Below, in pieces: positions 31,271-42,960 of a stretch of 64,000 nt of DNA (position 1 is its first letter; each line of letters starts with the position of its first letter). The DNA lies in assembly GCA_965112735.1 (NCBI GenBank), contig OZ218962.1, forward strand, positions 2,170,001-2,234,000, read 5' to 3'. This stretch comes from Phaeosaccion multiseriatum. Lineage: Eukaryota; Ochrophyta, other classes. Below the pieces are notes generated by a model. It ran no database searches. It saw only the letters and a program-made list of their open reading frames with translations, and was not told where the DNA came from. The position numbers were made by a program, and so were the translations under genes.

Positions 31271-32053
31271 ATCACCAACTGCTGCTGCTGTGGGGGTGGA
31301 AGTGGGGGTTGCTCTGCGGATGCTGCCTCTGTAGCTTGGATCACCTGAAGCTAGTGGTGGCGGTGGTGAGGGGGGTGGTGGTGAGGAACAAGCAAAGTAT
31401 GTGCATGTATGTAGGAGGTGTAGAAATACCATGAGGGGGTGCAACTGACAAGACGAGGCCAGCCAATCTGGATGCCAGCCAAGCTCCAGGCTACTAACTG
31501 GTTGCCCATGTGTATCTTCCCTCCCCACCCACCCCCCCACCCCGCCCTCCTTTCTCTCTCATATCTGGTGGTGGCCGTACCTGCAAACAACCGTCAGCCC
31601 CTTTCTCCCGACTACCCTACCACCTTTCAGTCGCTACTCCAAGGCACAGCTCTCTCTCTCGCTCGCTGGCTGCCCCCTGCTCACCACCCCACCGCCCATC
31701 TCTCCCTCCCTCCCTCCCTCCCTCTCCCTCCCTCTCCCTCCCTCCCTCCCTCTCCCTCCCTCTCCCTCCCTCCCTCCCTCCCTCCCTCTCCCTCCCTCTC
31801 TCCCTCCCTCCCTCCCTCCCTCCCTCCCTCCCTCCCTCCCTCCCTCCCTCCCTCCCTCCCTCCTTCCCTCCCTCCCTCCCTCTCTCCCTCCCTCCCTCCC
31901 TCCCTCCCTCCATCCATCCCTCCCTCCCTCCCTCCCTCCCTCTCCCTCCCTCCCTCCTTCCCTCACCTTTTCTTCTTCCCGCATTGCCGACTCCACTTTG
32001 CTCCCCTCCGCACTCGTAGTCTCACCACCATCTGCAGCACCCTTGCCACTACT

Positions 32054-32129
<76 letters not shown>

Positions 32130-34343
32130 GTGGTGGTGGTGGTGGTCCTGCTGCTGGGGGTGGCGGCGGTGGTGGTGCGACTGGAGCTCTTGTCTGCGGC
32201 TGTGCTTGTGAGGGTGGTAAAGTCGAAACTCTCATTATAGAAGCAGTCCATGAAGAGGGCCTCCTCCTCCTTCTCCTCGGGGCTGAGACGTTCGAACTTG
32301 CGCCGATCTTCGTCATACATACGGGGCAAACCTTTCCCTCCGCTGCTCGAACAACACCAACCATCATCGCAAGCCCCAGTAGCAACAGCAGTTGGTGATA
32401 CAGCAACAGTGAATGTCGGTGGGCAGGTGCGGGGGGTGGGGGGGCGTTACACCAGATGGCAGCAGATGAGAGAGCAACGGCCAATGAATTGAACTTAGGA
32501 GTGAGCAGTGAGGCGGGGCTCTTGTCGATGACAAAACCGCGGGGGAGGGAAAACGAAAGTCCTTGTGTTCGACTTGCGCAGCTAAAAAAAAAGGTGCATG
32601 GGGCTCACATACACATGCGCACGCACACACACACGCACGTACGCACGTACGCAAACACGCACAAGCACACGCATGCACACCACGCATGCATAGTTTCACC
32701 TCGGCAATGGCTGCTAAGGCCGTCCCCCGACACATTCCGTACCTGTCCACCGGCCCCCCGTAAAAGCGAGATTTCCGAGCCGCTGCACTCCTTTTGGGAG
32801 GCACCGCACCGCACAATCCAAACACACACACACACACATACACATACACATACAGAGAGAGAGAGAGCCCAAGCACACACGGAGAAAGGAGGAGGAGAGA
32901 GATGGAGGGAGGGGAGTGGACAGAGGAGGAGGAGGAGGAGGAGGAGGAGGAGGAGGAGGAGGAGGAGGAGGAGGAGGAGGAGGAGGAGAGAGGAGAAGGA
33001 GAGAGGAGGGAGAGCGCGTACGCGGGGGGGGGAGAGGGGGAGAGGGGGAGAGGGGGAGAGGGGGGAGGGATGGAGGTAACGACAGGGCAGGGTAGGCAGG
33101 GCAGAAGCAGGGCGAAACAAATGTCAGGTGTCAGGATGAAAAAGTAACAGTCAGGACAAGAAATTTATGTCTCTTTTTGCGATAACCAACAGCCAACAAC
33201 CGCTGACTACACCCTAAACGAAGGCTATTAACGCTCACCTGTGCCGCTCGGCCTGCAGGGCCTCGGCAAGTGACGTCACCTCTTGCAGCCTCTCAAACAG
33301 TGACGTCACCACCGCGTGCTCGTGAGCCAGACGCTGCGGCAGAGAAGAAGAGGCCGATCCGTCGCTACTGACACCGCCACCACCACCACCATCACCAACA
33401 CCACCGCCACCGCTGCTGCTGCTGTTGCTTCTCCTGTTGGTACTCTGCGGAGAGCGAGCGAGCGAGAGAAAGGAGAGAAGAGAGAGGGGAAGAAACACAC
33501 AAGAGGGAGGGGAGTGAGGGTAATCATGAACTCATTATCAAATTGAGATGTGAAATAAACGAAGTAAGGGAGGGAGGGAGGGAAGAGTGGAGGGGACGGG
33601 ACGCGAGAGGAGAGGACGGGACAGGAGGGGGGAGGGGGGGAGGGGAGAGAAGGTAAGGGGAGGGGAGGGGACCGTACTTGACTCTCAAACTGCAGCATCT
33701 GCCCGGCGACGAGGGTTTTCAGGCCCTGCACGCCTCTCGCACAAGTGGCGACGAAGCGAGCGGCCTCTCTGTCGATGGAGTCTCTGGAGGCCTCCGTCAT
33801 GGAAGAGGCCTATTTGGTTGTTGCATCAGAGGGAGGGGTGAATGAGGGGCAGAGGGGCACGAGGGGGTGAGGAGGACGATGGTAGGGCAGGGAGATTGCT
33901 GGCTCGTTGGTGAGGAATGGAAGCTCTACTGATGTGAGACCACGGGGCAAGACCTACGCTCACCAGTGAAGGAACTGCCCAATGGACGTCCATGTAGTCC
34001 GTTGCGTGCTGCCTTAGGAAGGAGCCCATTTCCGCCAGATTGGCCACCATTTCCAGCGCTTGCTGACTGAAGGGCGACAGCCGCGGTGGCCGCTTCTGCT
34101 GCCCGAGCCGGTGTGGCTCCTGAAGCTGCTGGATGCGGTCATCAAACGATGTCACCCCCCCTCCCGCAAAAGTAGAGTCCGGATCATTGGAGGCTCCTCC
34201 TGCTGCCGCCGCTTGCCGTTGCAGACAAACCTCCCACGCTCTACTCACGTCCACCATTTCCTTTAAAAGATTTTTGGCTTCTCCTCCTCTAGGGGGGAAT
34301 CTGGATGGCCAACTTGAGTTCACAGCTGGCGCGACAGTTTCAT
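30471..34343 (-). CDS. STX18: Syntaxin-18/Ufe1-type Qa-SNARE
   Basis: This ER-resident t-SNARE serves Golgi-to-ER retrograde vesicle fusion. Exons rebuilt in phase: about 33964-34315, 33678-33809, 33239-33444, 32743-32790, 31967-32342, 31084-31344, 30846-30931, 30471-30552. The N-terminal helical part includes FSQQALEMVANLAEMGSFLR followed by HATDYMDVH, and SMTEASRDSIDREAARFVAT with GVQGLKTLV, matching the Sx18 domain. The SNARE motif runs from SENSALLSSLLNEADDVRQM through AEISGLMSLFSSKVVEQQAE to VSQGGKHLEKAIKR. A tail anchor (LYSCFMVGASLMLLFLHYYS) ends at the stop, as expected for a C-terminally anchored SNARE. The linker has an Arg/Glu/Thr-rich segment and a polyGln run, with the sequence QQLVIQQQ from the dispersed 14-bp element, just before the SNARE motif. 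The start is uncertain: ATG at 34343 works only with a 35-nt intron; otherwise an upstream exon is missing. Confidence 0.85.
31695..31966. repeat. (CCCT)n tract next to a syntaxin-18 donor
   Basis: About 270 bp of TCCC tetramers with TCTC interruptions. On the sense strand it is (GGGA)n running straight out of the donor GAAAAG|GTGAGGGAAGG at 31966, another splice-site-anchored microsatellite. Confidence 0.92.
32910..33070. repeat. (GAG)n / (GGGGGAGA)n purine tract
   Basis: Inside the syntaxin-18 intron 32791-33238. On the sense strand it is pyrimidine-rich and lies between the donor of exon 33239-33444 and the acceptor of exon 32743-32790, with (GT)n-type repeats further along. Confidence 0.9.
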
Positions 34344-34652
34344 TATTTTTTTCTCCTTGATCCGTACTTGCAACACTACCTCAAATCTCAATATATAGAG
34401 TAGTAGCAGCTTTTTTTACGTAGTCAGACGCAGTAATAGCTCTTAAAGAACTCTACAGCAGTTGGTAGGGCATACAGCAGCAGCAGGCAGGAGGATAAGG
34501 GAGAAGGAAAGGGGAGGGGGGGGGGGCGGGAGGATTGAAAATGGCCCAAGCAAGCTGCTTGCCTCCGTCGTCTTCCCTCTTTCCCTGTCTACTTCCACGC
34601 TAGCTGGTGGCTATTGGTGCACGCCAGAGAGAGAGGCGGGGTGGAGTCGAAT
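34344..34652. promoter_or_regulatory. Divergent region, syntaxin-18 / 7TM-RGS
   Basis: Intergenic stretch of about 309 bp. A TATATAG at 34391-34398 lies in position to serve syntaxin-18 (minus), and a degenerate copy of the dispersed element (CAGCAGTTGGTAGGGCATAC followed by CAGCAG) lies at 34458. No further motifs are recognised. Confidence 0.4.
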
Positions 34653-36522
34653 ATGCCAATGCATGCTGGCTCCATCTTTCTGCTGGTGCTGTGCCAAGTG
34701 TGCTACCCACTCATGGTCTTGCACCATACCCTGTGGATATACAAGAATCGGAACGTGCAAGTTGGTGAGTAGTGAAAGGAGATGTTTCAGGGGCCACGTC
34801 TGCCCTCCTCCAGCCAGCAGTGCAGTGCTCTTCTCCCTCCTCCTCGGCTCAGCATTCCCTCGGTCCCCTCCTTCCCTCCCTGCCCGCCCTGCGCCACCCT
34901 TCCGCCCTTGTGGTGCTCCGCCGTTCCCCTTCCCCTCCCCCGCCCCGTCCCTCCAGTACGATCTCGTTCTCCCGGCCTGCTTCTCGTCCAGTTCGGTAAG
35001 TCAATGCAGGACATGCTGTGACGCTCTTAGAATCCGCAACCCCATTGAAAGCACAAGCTTGCTAGATTCGTGGCAAGAATCCCCAACGAATTGCTCCCCA
35101 TGCGTGCTATGGTGTGCTACGCTTCGATCACCCTGCCCAACCCTCTCTCCTCCTCCCTACAGTCTCCCTCTCATCCCCTGTTGTATGCAAGCACCTCCCA
35201 CACCTTGCTCGATCAGGATATCTTCTGTCCTGTCCATTGTCGATGGCAGTCCATGGCAGCCCCCTGTGCCCACGTTGTAGCAGCGTATAACCTCTCCCCC
35301 CCCCCCCTCTCTTTCTCTCTCTCGCTCTCCCTCTCTCGCCCTCTCTTCTCCCTCTCTGTCTCCCTCTCTTCTCCCCCTCTCTCTCGCTCCCTCTCTCTTT
35401 CTCTCTTTCTTTCTCTCTCTCTCCGTATATCCCCCCTTATGCCCCCCCCCCCCCCCCCGCTGCCCTTGCGCAGCTTCCTTGTTTATACTCGTGACAGTAA
35501 TCTCATGGCAAGAAATTTTCTTCTATGAGGGCTGGGATTTCCCTTGCGATATCCTCACCATCGCCGGTGACATGACAACCTCCACCTTTGGTGAGTGTTC
35601 AAGTGTGACTGCTCAACGGAAGGAGAAGGGGGAATGTGAGGTGGGGGAGAGCACACATCATATGCTTACCTTATACGGGCCAACCCTCCTCCTCCTCCTC
35701 CTCCTCCTCCTCCTCCTCCTCCTCCTCCTCCCAAACAACACCATCACCACCACCACCACCACCACCACCACCACCACCAACACAATAACAACACTACGCA
35801 CCCCACACCACCCCAGTCTTGGCGCTCACGCTGAGGGCATTGAAACTGATCGTGATCACTGGGAGTAGTGAGCACCGCCTCAGGTTCAAGCACGTGCTCC
35901 GAAGGCGGTGGGCGTGGCAGGTGCTCGGGTGGATACAAGCACCTCGGCTTATAGTAACGTCCCTCTTGTCCGTGTACGTGGAAACCTCATCCGATAGGTA
36001 CGTAACTTACGTAACTTACGTAGCCTGCTCACGTGCCAGTTGCGTACTTGGGCCAGGCCTTGTGTGCCCACCTCCCTGTTGCTGTTGCTCAGCTTTTTTC
36101 TCCTCTTCTTCCCCTGCTGCTACTGATTCATATGCACACAACTCTACCCACCACATGTACCACACCACTCCACTCTACCCCGCTCCACTCCCCTCCACTC
36201 CACTCCACTCTAATCCACACCACACCACACCATGCCACACCGCATCTCACTATCCCACACACCACACAACACCACACACTCTAAACACCACTCCACTCTA
36301 CACCGCTCTCTCCCCACCATACCACACCACACTACTCCACATCCCTCCACTCTCCACACCACACCACTCCACACCACACCACACCACACATACGCCACAC
36401 ACCACCACCTTGATCAGCGCGTGCTTCTTTGCCCAGCCGTGGCGGTACCTAAGCCCGCCCCAAATCCTAGCGGTATTCATTGCTATAGGAGGAGGCATCG
36501 TGGCCGTCACACGCAATGTAAG

Positions 36523-36565
<43 letters not shown>

Positions 36566-39500
36566 GGAGGGTTCTTTAAGTTACACACACCTCTGAACCT
36601 CTTGCCATGAAGACCATCTCAACCCAGCGCGAATTGTTATTGCTTTTGTTGCCTCCAGTCAAATCATGTCAAGCGGATGAGTGATTTGCTTATCCCCCCC
36701 CCCTCTCCTCCCTTCTGTGCCCTCCTTTTCTCACCTACCCTTCATACCTTACGTACACCCTCTCTACCCTCCAATATATCCCTGAACGCCTCTATGCCTA
36801 CACGTGCTTCCTATATGCCTCTAGGATGCCCTACGCGTGGGACAGGAGCTTCTCGTGTCTCTCGGCATCATCACCTCCTTCGGTGCCGTCTTCCTATCCT
36901 TACTCATAGTGCACGAGACCATCCACCCCGTTCCTCACTTCTCACCCAGGGCCAACTTCCTCATGGCCATTCCGATTCTCATAGTGACCCACTTGAGTGG
37001 ACACCACTACGGCCGTTTGGCATGGCTGCGCAACGGGGAGACGGCAATCACCCGCTCGAGATTGCGGGCACAGCGGAGGGCGAAACACCGGTCGAAAAGA
37101 GTGGCGAACGGGTCACTGACAGGGTCAGGGCCAGGACCAGGGCCAGAGTCACAGTCGGCGCGAGGACCCGGGTCAGGGCGAGGGTCGGGCTTAGGGCAAT
37201 TGGTCGGAGTGAGCGGCGGCGGTGCTGGTGCTGCTGGCTTGAGGCTGCCTTTGGTAAAGAGGTCGAGGTGGTCAATCCTTGGGTTCTTGCCCTTCTTCGG
37301 TGCTGCACTCACAAATGGCGCAGCAGAAGCAGATGATGATGAAGAAGAGGATAGCGATGAAGAACAAGGAGGAGTAGGAGGAGCAGGAGGAGGAGGAGAG
37401 ACAGAGTCAGGCTACATACGCCCTCGCTCCATTACGAAGGACGTAATGGAGGACTGTGTGCTGGATGGGTTCTTTCAAACCTTCCTTCGCAACATGATTT
37501 GCATCGACAGCCACGTGTTCATCCGCGCCGTGCAAGAGTACAAGAAATTGTTTGCAATGGCGTTACGCTCATCAGAGGCAGCTCTTGCTGAAGCAAAGGA
37601 GGAGGAGGAGGAGGAGGAGGAGGAGGAGGAAGAGGAGGAGGAGGAGGAGGAGGAGGAGGAGGAGGAGGGGGGGGGGGAGGGGGAGGGGGAGGAGGGTGGG
37701 GACGAGGGCGGTGTCGCATCATCACCTCCTGGGCGTTGGGCTCCTGTGAAGAAGGGGGTCAGCTTTGCCCCTGGCTTTGTTGCCCCACACATTGCTGTCA
37801 CCTCTGGTAGGGCCTCTTTTGCTGCTATGCCCACAAGTAGGACGAACCCTACTCCAGCTAGTCGCACGGGCTGGCTGGGTGCAAGGAGGAGGGGACTAGG
37901 AGAAGGATTAGGAGCCAACACTAGTAGTGAAAGAGTGGGAGGGAGTGAAGGAGTGGGAGGCAGCCGCCCGCGAGGGAGTGGTACCGTGAGAGGCATGTTG
38001 AGCCGCACGCCAGCTCGAGAGCCTTCTATAGTACGCAGGCACGGGACAGTGTGCAGGAAAGTCGCGCCTGACCCCTCCCAGCCCCAGCTCAAGCCTCAGC
38101 AGTTGGTGATACAGCAGCAGCCGCAGCAGTCGGGCCTTGACGCTGTTGCTACACCATCCCACAGCGGGGGGGGCAATGGCGGTGGGGAGGTGGGGGGGGT
38201 GGGTCCAACGACAGTGATAGAGGCAACAGCAACAGCAGCGACGGACGGTGGGAGGAAGGGGATGGGAATGATGTCTCTGGCCGGGGAGAGTACAGCAAAC
38301 CTGGAGGAGAAGGAGAAGGAGGAGGAAGAGGAGGAGGAGCAGGAGGAGGAGGAGGAGGAGGAAAAGGAGGAGGAACGTCTGCCGGGTGCTCCGAAGCAAG
38401 GTGGCCATTTGAAGGGGAAGGAAGAGAGAACAGGCGCGGAGACAGATGGAGACAGCAATAAGAGCAACAACATCCAGCGCGGGGCGTCTATCACCGACAA
38501 GTCCAATGCAACAGCATTGGCGACGCCGTGCTCGGCAGAGCACGGACAACCAATACGTGCGGCCGCGGACGACAACAGCACAAGCCACCTGGTCAAGCCT
38601 GTAGCACAGAGGCAATCGAGCCGGGCGCACACACTCCAAGGTCGAAAAACGCTACTGAGTCGTGGGTCCCCGCACAGCAAGATTGGCCAAATAAAGCCAT
38701 CTCGGTCCACCGTACATGGAGCGTTATCTTCCATGCCCTCTTTCCAGGAGCTCTCCTTCGGAATGGGGCACAGTGAGCGCGGTGGTGCTGGCGCGACAAC
38801 GGTAGTAGTTGGTGATACAGCATCAAGGAGGGCGGTGGGGAAGTCGGCGCACTTTATGCCGCGATCGTTCGTTGCAAGCTTTCGTGTCTCCAAAACGATA
38901 GCCCTGCCTCAGTGGAGCGGCCTCCCGCAGCGAATACGACGACGAGGAGGAGGAGAAGGAGGAGGAGGAGGAGGAGGAGGAGGAGGAGGAGGAGGAGGAG
39001 GAGGAGGAGGAGGAGGAGGAGGAGGAGGAGGAGGAGGAGGAAGAAGAAGAAGGGGAAGATCGAAGAGTATTAGCCTTCGGTCTACCAAGACGACTACAAG
39101 CCGTCGGAGGGCCATGACTGCGAAGAACGCATTCCACAACTCTCCCTTCTTCATTCCGCTTTTTGCCCAATACGTTGAAATTTGTCGTCTCTTCCTCACG
39201 GAGGGGTCGGAGTTCGAGATTAACGTCGAAAGCCAGATGCGAAAGAGGGCAGCTCGACTTAGGGGCGACATCAGGGCCTTTCAGGAGGAGGTGGGTGTAA
39301 GGAGGGAGAGGAGGGAGGGGGGAGGGAGGGAGGGAGGGAGGGAGGGAGGGAGGGAGGGAGGGAGGGAGGGAGGGAGGGAGGGAGGGAGGGAGGGAGGGAG
39401 GGAGGGAGGGAGGGAGGGAGGGAGGGAGGGAGGGAGGGAGGGAGGGAGGGAGGGAGGGAGGGAGGGAGGGAGGGAGGGAGGGAGGGAGGGAGGGAGGGAG

Positions 39501-40897
39501 GGAGGGAGGGAGGGAGGGAGGGAGGGAGGGAGGGAGGGGAGGGGAGGGAGGGAGGGAGGGGAGGGAGGGAGGGAGGCAGGCAGGCAGGCAGTGTGCGTAA
39601 GTGAGTGAATGAGTCAGTGCGCGCGTGCGTGAGGGAGGGGGTGAGTAGAGCACGGAGTGAGTGCGTGCGTGCAAGGGACGAAGTGAAGGACGAAGTGAGT
39701 GAAGGAGGGAGGGAGTGAACGAGTGAGTGCGTGCGTGCAAGGGACGAAGTGAGGGACGAAGTGAGTGAAGGAGGGAGGGAGTGAACGAGTGAGTGAGTGA
39801 GTGAGTGAGTGAGGGAGTGAGTGAGTGAGTGAGTGAGTGAGTGAGTGAGTGAGTGAGTGAGCGAGTGAGTGAGTGAGTGAGTGAGTGAGTGAGTGGGTGA
39901 GTGGGTGAGTGAGTGAGTGAGTGAGTGGGTGAGTGAGTGAGTGAGTGAGTGAATGGGCCATCCTCTGAGCTTAAGCGGATACCTCGATGCCCAACCTGAA
40001 TCTCTGACATATCCACACTCCACACCTCAAGGGCAAAGGGACCGTAATGTTTCCACAGGTAGCACAGCATAGCCTATATGACTACATCTCCTACTCAGTT
40101 CCCCCCTTCTCCCTTACAGTATGCCTCACTCCCCCCTCTCCTCTTTACCCTTTCCTTCTCTCTGTTTGGTGTCTGTTTGGTCCGACTCACACAGGGACAC
40201 AGCGTGGAAGCTATTTTCGACCCGTGCTATGAGGAAATAGCCATCGTCCTCAACCAAAACTTCTGTAAGTCAAGTATCGTACTCCGACACCACACCACAC
40301 CACACCACACCACACCACGGGTGAGAGTTCCTGAGGCCTGCTCCTTACCTCCCCTCCCCTCCCCTCTCCCTCCCCTCCTTCCCTCCCCTCCCTGTGTGGG
40401 GGTGGATGCGTGTGAAAGTGAACAAATTCCTCTCCACTCCCCCGGTGGTGCAAGAGTTGCAGAAGCGACGCACGATGGAAGCGGAGAGGCAGAGAAAGTT
40501 GGAGGAGGATACGAAGCGCGGGGTGCAAGACAACGAGGACGAGGACGAGGAGGAGGAGGAGGCCCTGGGCGAAGCTGCAGCTTTCGTCAAGACTTTCCAA
40601 CACTTACTCGAAGAGACAAGCGATACGAGCACCACTACAGATGGCGACGATGATAGCGGGGATGAGGACGATAACACCGAAGAGGACAACAGCGACGACA
40701 GGAGGTCGAGTGGTGGCGCCGTGAAAAAAAAGAGAAAAGCAAGGAGGAGCGGTGGCGGTACGTTTGTGGGGAGGTGGGGGAGAAACGCACGCACGGCATC
40801 GTCGTTGAAGCGGGCGACTTTGTTTCTCGGAAATGTTGGTGGTGTTGGAGGCCGTGGTGGCGGGGACAGGGCGACAAGCTCAGCGGGTTCATCGTAG
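34653..40897 (+). CDS. Seven-transmembrane receptor with C-terminal RGS domain
   Basis: Proteins of this type (plant RGS1-like; also found in stramenopiles) join a GPCR-like membrane part to a domain that speeds GTP hydrolysis by G-alpha. Eight exons (34653-34764, 34957-34995, 35474-35590, 35817-35997, 36418-36517, 36825-39290, 40195-40264, 40419-40897) sum to 3564 nt, 1187 residues. Hydrophobic helices include IFLLVLCQVCYPLMVL, SLFILVTVISWQEIFF, APRLIVTSLLSVYV, PPQILAVFIAIGGGIVAV, LLVSLGIITSFGAVFLSLLI and FLMAIPILIVTHL, with RSRSP after the first. RGS halves: VLDGFFQTFLRNMICIDSHV then FIRAVQEYKKLF at residues ~390-430, and FFIPLFAQYVEICRLFLTEG then SEFEINV, SVEAIFDPCYEEIAIVL, NKFLSTPPV after ~950. 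Between them lie ~510 residues of low complexity. The C-terminus is acidic, then basic and glycine-rich. The RGS call is from pattern only. Confidence 0.8.
36105..36405. repeat. Degenerate (CCACA)/(CCACT) pentamer tract
   Basis: About 300 bp of imperfect ACCAC, CCACT and CTCCA units fill the 7TM-RGS intron between exons 35817-35997 and 36418-36517 up to the acceptor. A similar CACCACAC run occurs at 40290-40318 in a later intron of the same gene. Confidence 0.8.
39310..39955. repeat. (GGGA)n followed by (GTGA)n
   Basis: The 904-bp intron after the long 7TM-RGS exon opens GAG|GTGGGTGTAAGG, then (GGGA)n at 39310-39575, then a GTGA-type tract to 39955 with two ~65-bp duplicated blocks (GTGCGTGCGTGCAAGGGACG at about 39661 and 39728). 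Frames reading through the donor into this tract are artefacts. Confidence 0.92.
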
Positions 40898-42960
40898 CCA
40901 TTTGAAACGGCGGAGAGGCAGGGGTCACACAGCTTGAAACGAGTGGCACTGTCCGTCTCCTCCACTCGCTCAGTGTCAGGGTGAGGCTGCTCACGCTCAC
41001 ACGCACGTCCATGGGGGGACAACGCCTGAGCGAGGCAGGGGTAGAGTGTAGAGTGGGGTGGGTCGCTGGGAGGGAGGGAGGGAGGGAGGTAATGCATCTA
41101 CCGTCCTCCTCCTCCTCCCCCTCCTCCTTCTCCTCCTCCTCCTCCTCCTCCTCCTCCTCCTCCTCTTTCTCATCGCCACATCCATTGGTTTGTATCGATG
41201 AGTGCAAAGCCGCAGGGACGTGTACCTAGGTAACAGTCTTTAACAACAGTGGTGTGTGTATCGTAAGTGAACACACACAATTTGAAAAAAGAAGATTACG
41301 GCCACAAAGACTCCATTGCGCAATTCCGCTTGTGTATGTATAAGTGCTTCTATTGTAAAAATGTAAAAATAAGAGAAGTCAACCAAAAGGAGGATCGTGT
41401 TGCCCTCGTCGAGACAAGTCGAATGCCGGCATCGTTGCCTCCTGCAACCTCTATCAAGTTCAGTTCTATGGCCCTGCAGCGTGTGGAGGCCTAACAAACT
41501 GAAATCCTTTCCTTACGTAAGGGCCATGCGGGTCTTTAAGGCTGTCTTGCAGCTCAGAGACCCCCCCCCCCCCCCCCCCAATTTCCTCTTCCCCGAGTTG
41601 AGCAGTTCTGGTTACGCGTAGGAAGGGGGGGAAGAGGAGTGCAACAAGACCCTCAGAATCTTTGGCAACATTAGTGGCACTGCCTGCAGCCACTCTAGCT
41701 ACAATACGCCAATCACCTTTTAGTTTTCTCCAGATGATTGTCGATGAGTGAAGCTCTCTAAAGAAATGATAATAATATTATAACATTATATTAAAGATGC
41801 ATTAGACTACATGGCCTGCTGCCTATGCTCCCTCATGAGTGGGGCCGGGAGTCGTAAGCAAAGAGCATGATATGGTGGGGTGGCTGGGAGGGAAGAAGAA
41901 GAAGCAGACCAAGAAGAGAGAACAAACTACACCGAAAAGCGCTGTCAGCCAAGAAAGAAGGGAGGGCGACTGTAGGGCCGAAGGAATGTTGCTTGGACGA
42001 GGCGAGCAAAAAGCATCCGGCGTTTTCAGGCTACTACCAGCCAGACCCCCATGCTGCCTCAACCCCTGATGCACTATCGCCCACATTCTCGATAGCGCGC
42101 TATCCGATAGCGGATAGCGTCGGCCCGTGACAAGGTTCTGAGGCGACCCAGGCCAGAACCTGGAACCTGGCTGGCCGGCTGACGCCGACCAGAACCTGGC
42201 TGGAACCCGGCCGGCTGGCGCCGGCCAGAACCTGGAACCCAGAACCTTGTCAGGGGCCGAATAGCGGATCGGCTGGCGCCGGCGATAGCGGATAGCGGAT
42301 AGTGCATCAGGGGTTGACCATGCCAAATCCAAACTCCTTCCTCCTTCCCCCCCCGACACTTACGTAACACTTGCGTAACTCAAGTTTTGCAGGGCGGACT
42401 TTCGGTCGTTGCGCCCAAATTGGCTTGACATCCTTTCCCTCGTTTTGTGCATCTTCCTCCCTACTCAAGTGGGAGTTGTGTACGAGTGTAAACGAAAAAG
42501 AAAAATGAAGAAAAATCAGCTGAGAAAAAAAATAGAAAAAAACTGGGGAAATGAAAGGAAGAAAGAATGGAGTAGCGTCGCCAAAACTAAATCGTATCAC
42601 CAATTCCTCTCCTCCCGAAATGCTGAAATGCTACAATGATAAAAAGTACTTCGTATAGTATGATAAGGGCACAATCCAGCGTAGAGAATATAGAGCTATA
42701 ATTTGTATGCGGAGCTCTACTTGATCAGTGGGCGGAATCTGCGGCGGCTGCTACTGCTGGCGATTACGCCGTTGTAAGTTTCTCTCGCGGACCAACTGCC
42801 ACTACTGTGTTTGGGTCATCTCCAAAAACCTTACTCCCCGTTTCTCTGTGTCCCTTACCCCATTGCTTCCCTCACCCGCTTGATCGCTCTTAACTAGGGC
42901 GCTACGGGGCGGAGTAGGGGTAGAAGATCACGATCTGTGAGGGAGAAAGGAGAAAGAGAG
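40898..42960. other. Intergenic region 7TM-RGS / NCAPD3
   Basis: No gene is recognised in about 2 kb. It contains (CTC)n at 41102-41168, AT-rich 3'-end-like sequence at 41330-41370 and 41760-41805, C-homopolymer runs near 41562-41579, and the MITE-like element at 42059-42317. The AT-rich stretch 42480-42700 is unlike the GC-rich neighbours. The region just before 42961 is expected to hold the NCAPD3 promoter. Confidence 0.5.
42059..42317. mobile_element. Nested palindromic MITE-like element, copy 2
   Basis: Outer ends are perfect 20-bp inverted repeats: TCAACCCCTGATGCACTATC at 42059-42078 against its reverse complement at 42298-42317. A second, inner pair lies within: GGCCCGTGACAAGGTTCTG at 42122-42140 against CAGAACCTTGTCAGGGGCC at 42240-42258 (one mismatch). 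Inside are repeated CCAGAACCTGG and GGCTGRCGCCG units. No open frame is seen. The outer ends match copy 1 at 3826-3995 (CAACCCCTGAYGCRC core), so this is a repeat family and may be one element inserted in another. Confidence 0.65.

Noticed and set aside
41823-42370. Possible gene over the MITE-like element
   Set aside because: The frames depend on palindromic GC-rich repeats with no homology and no splice support.
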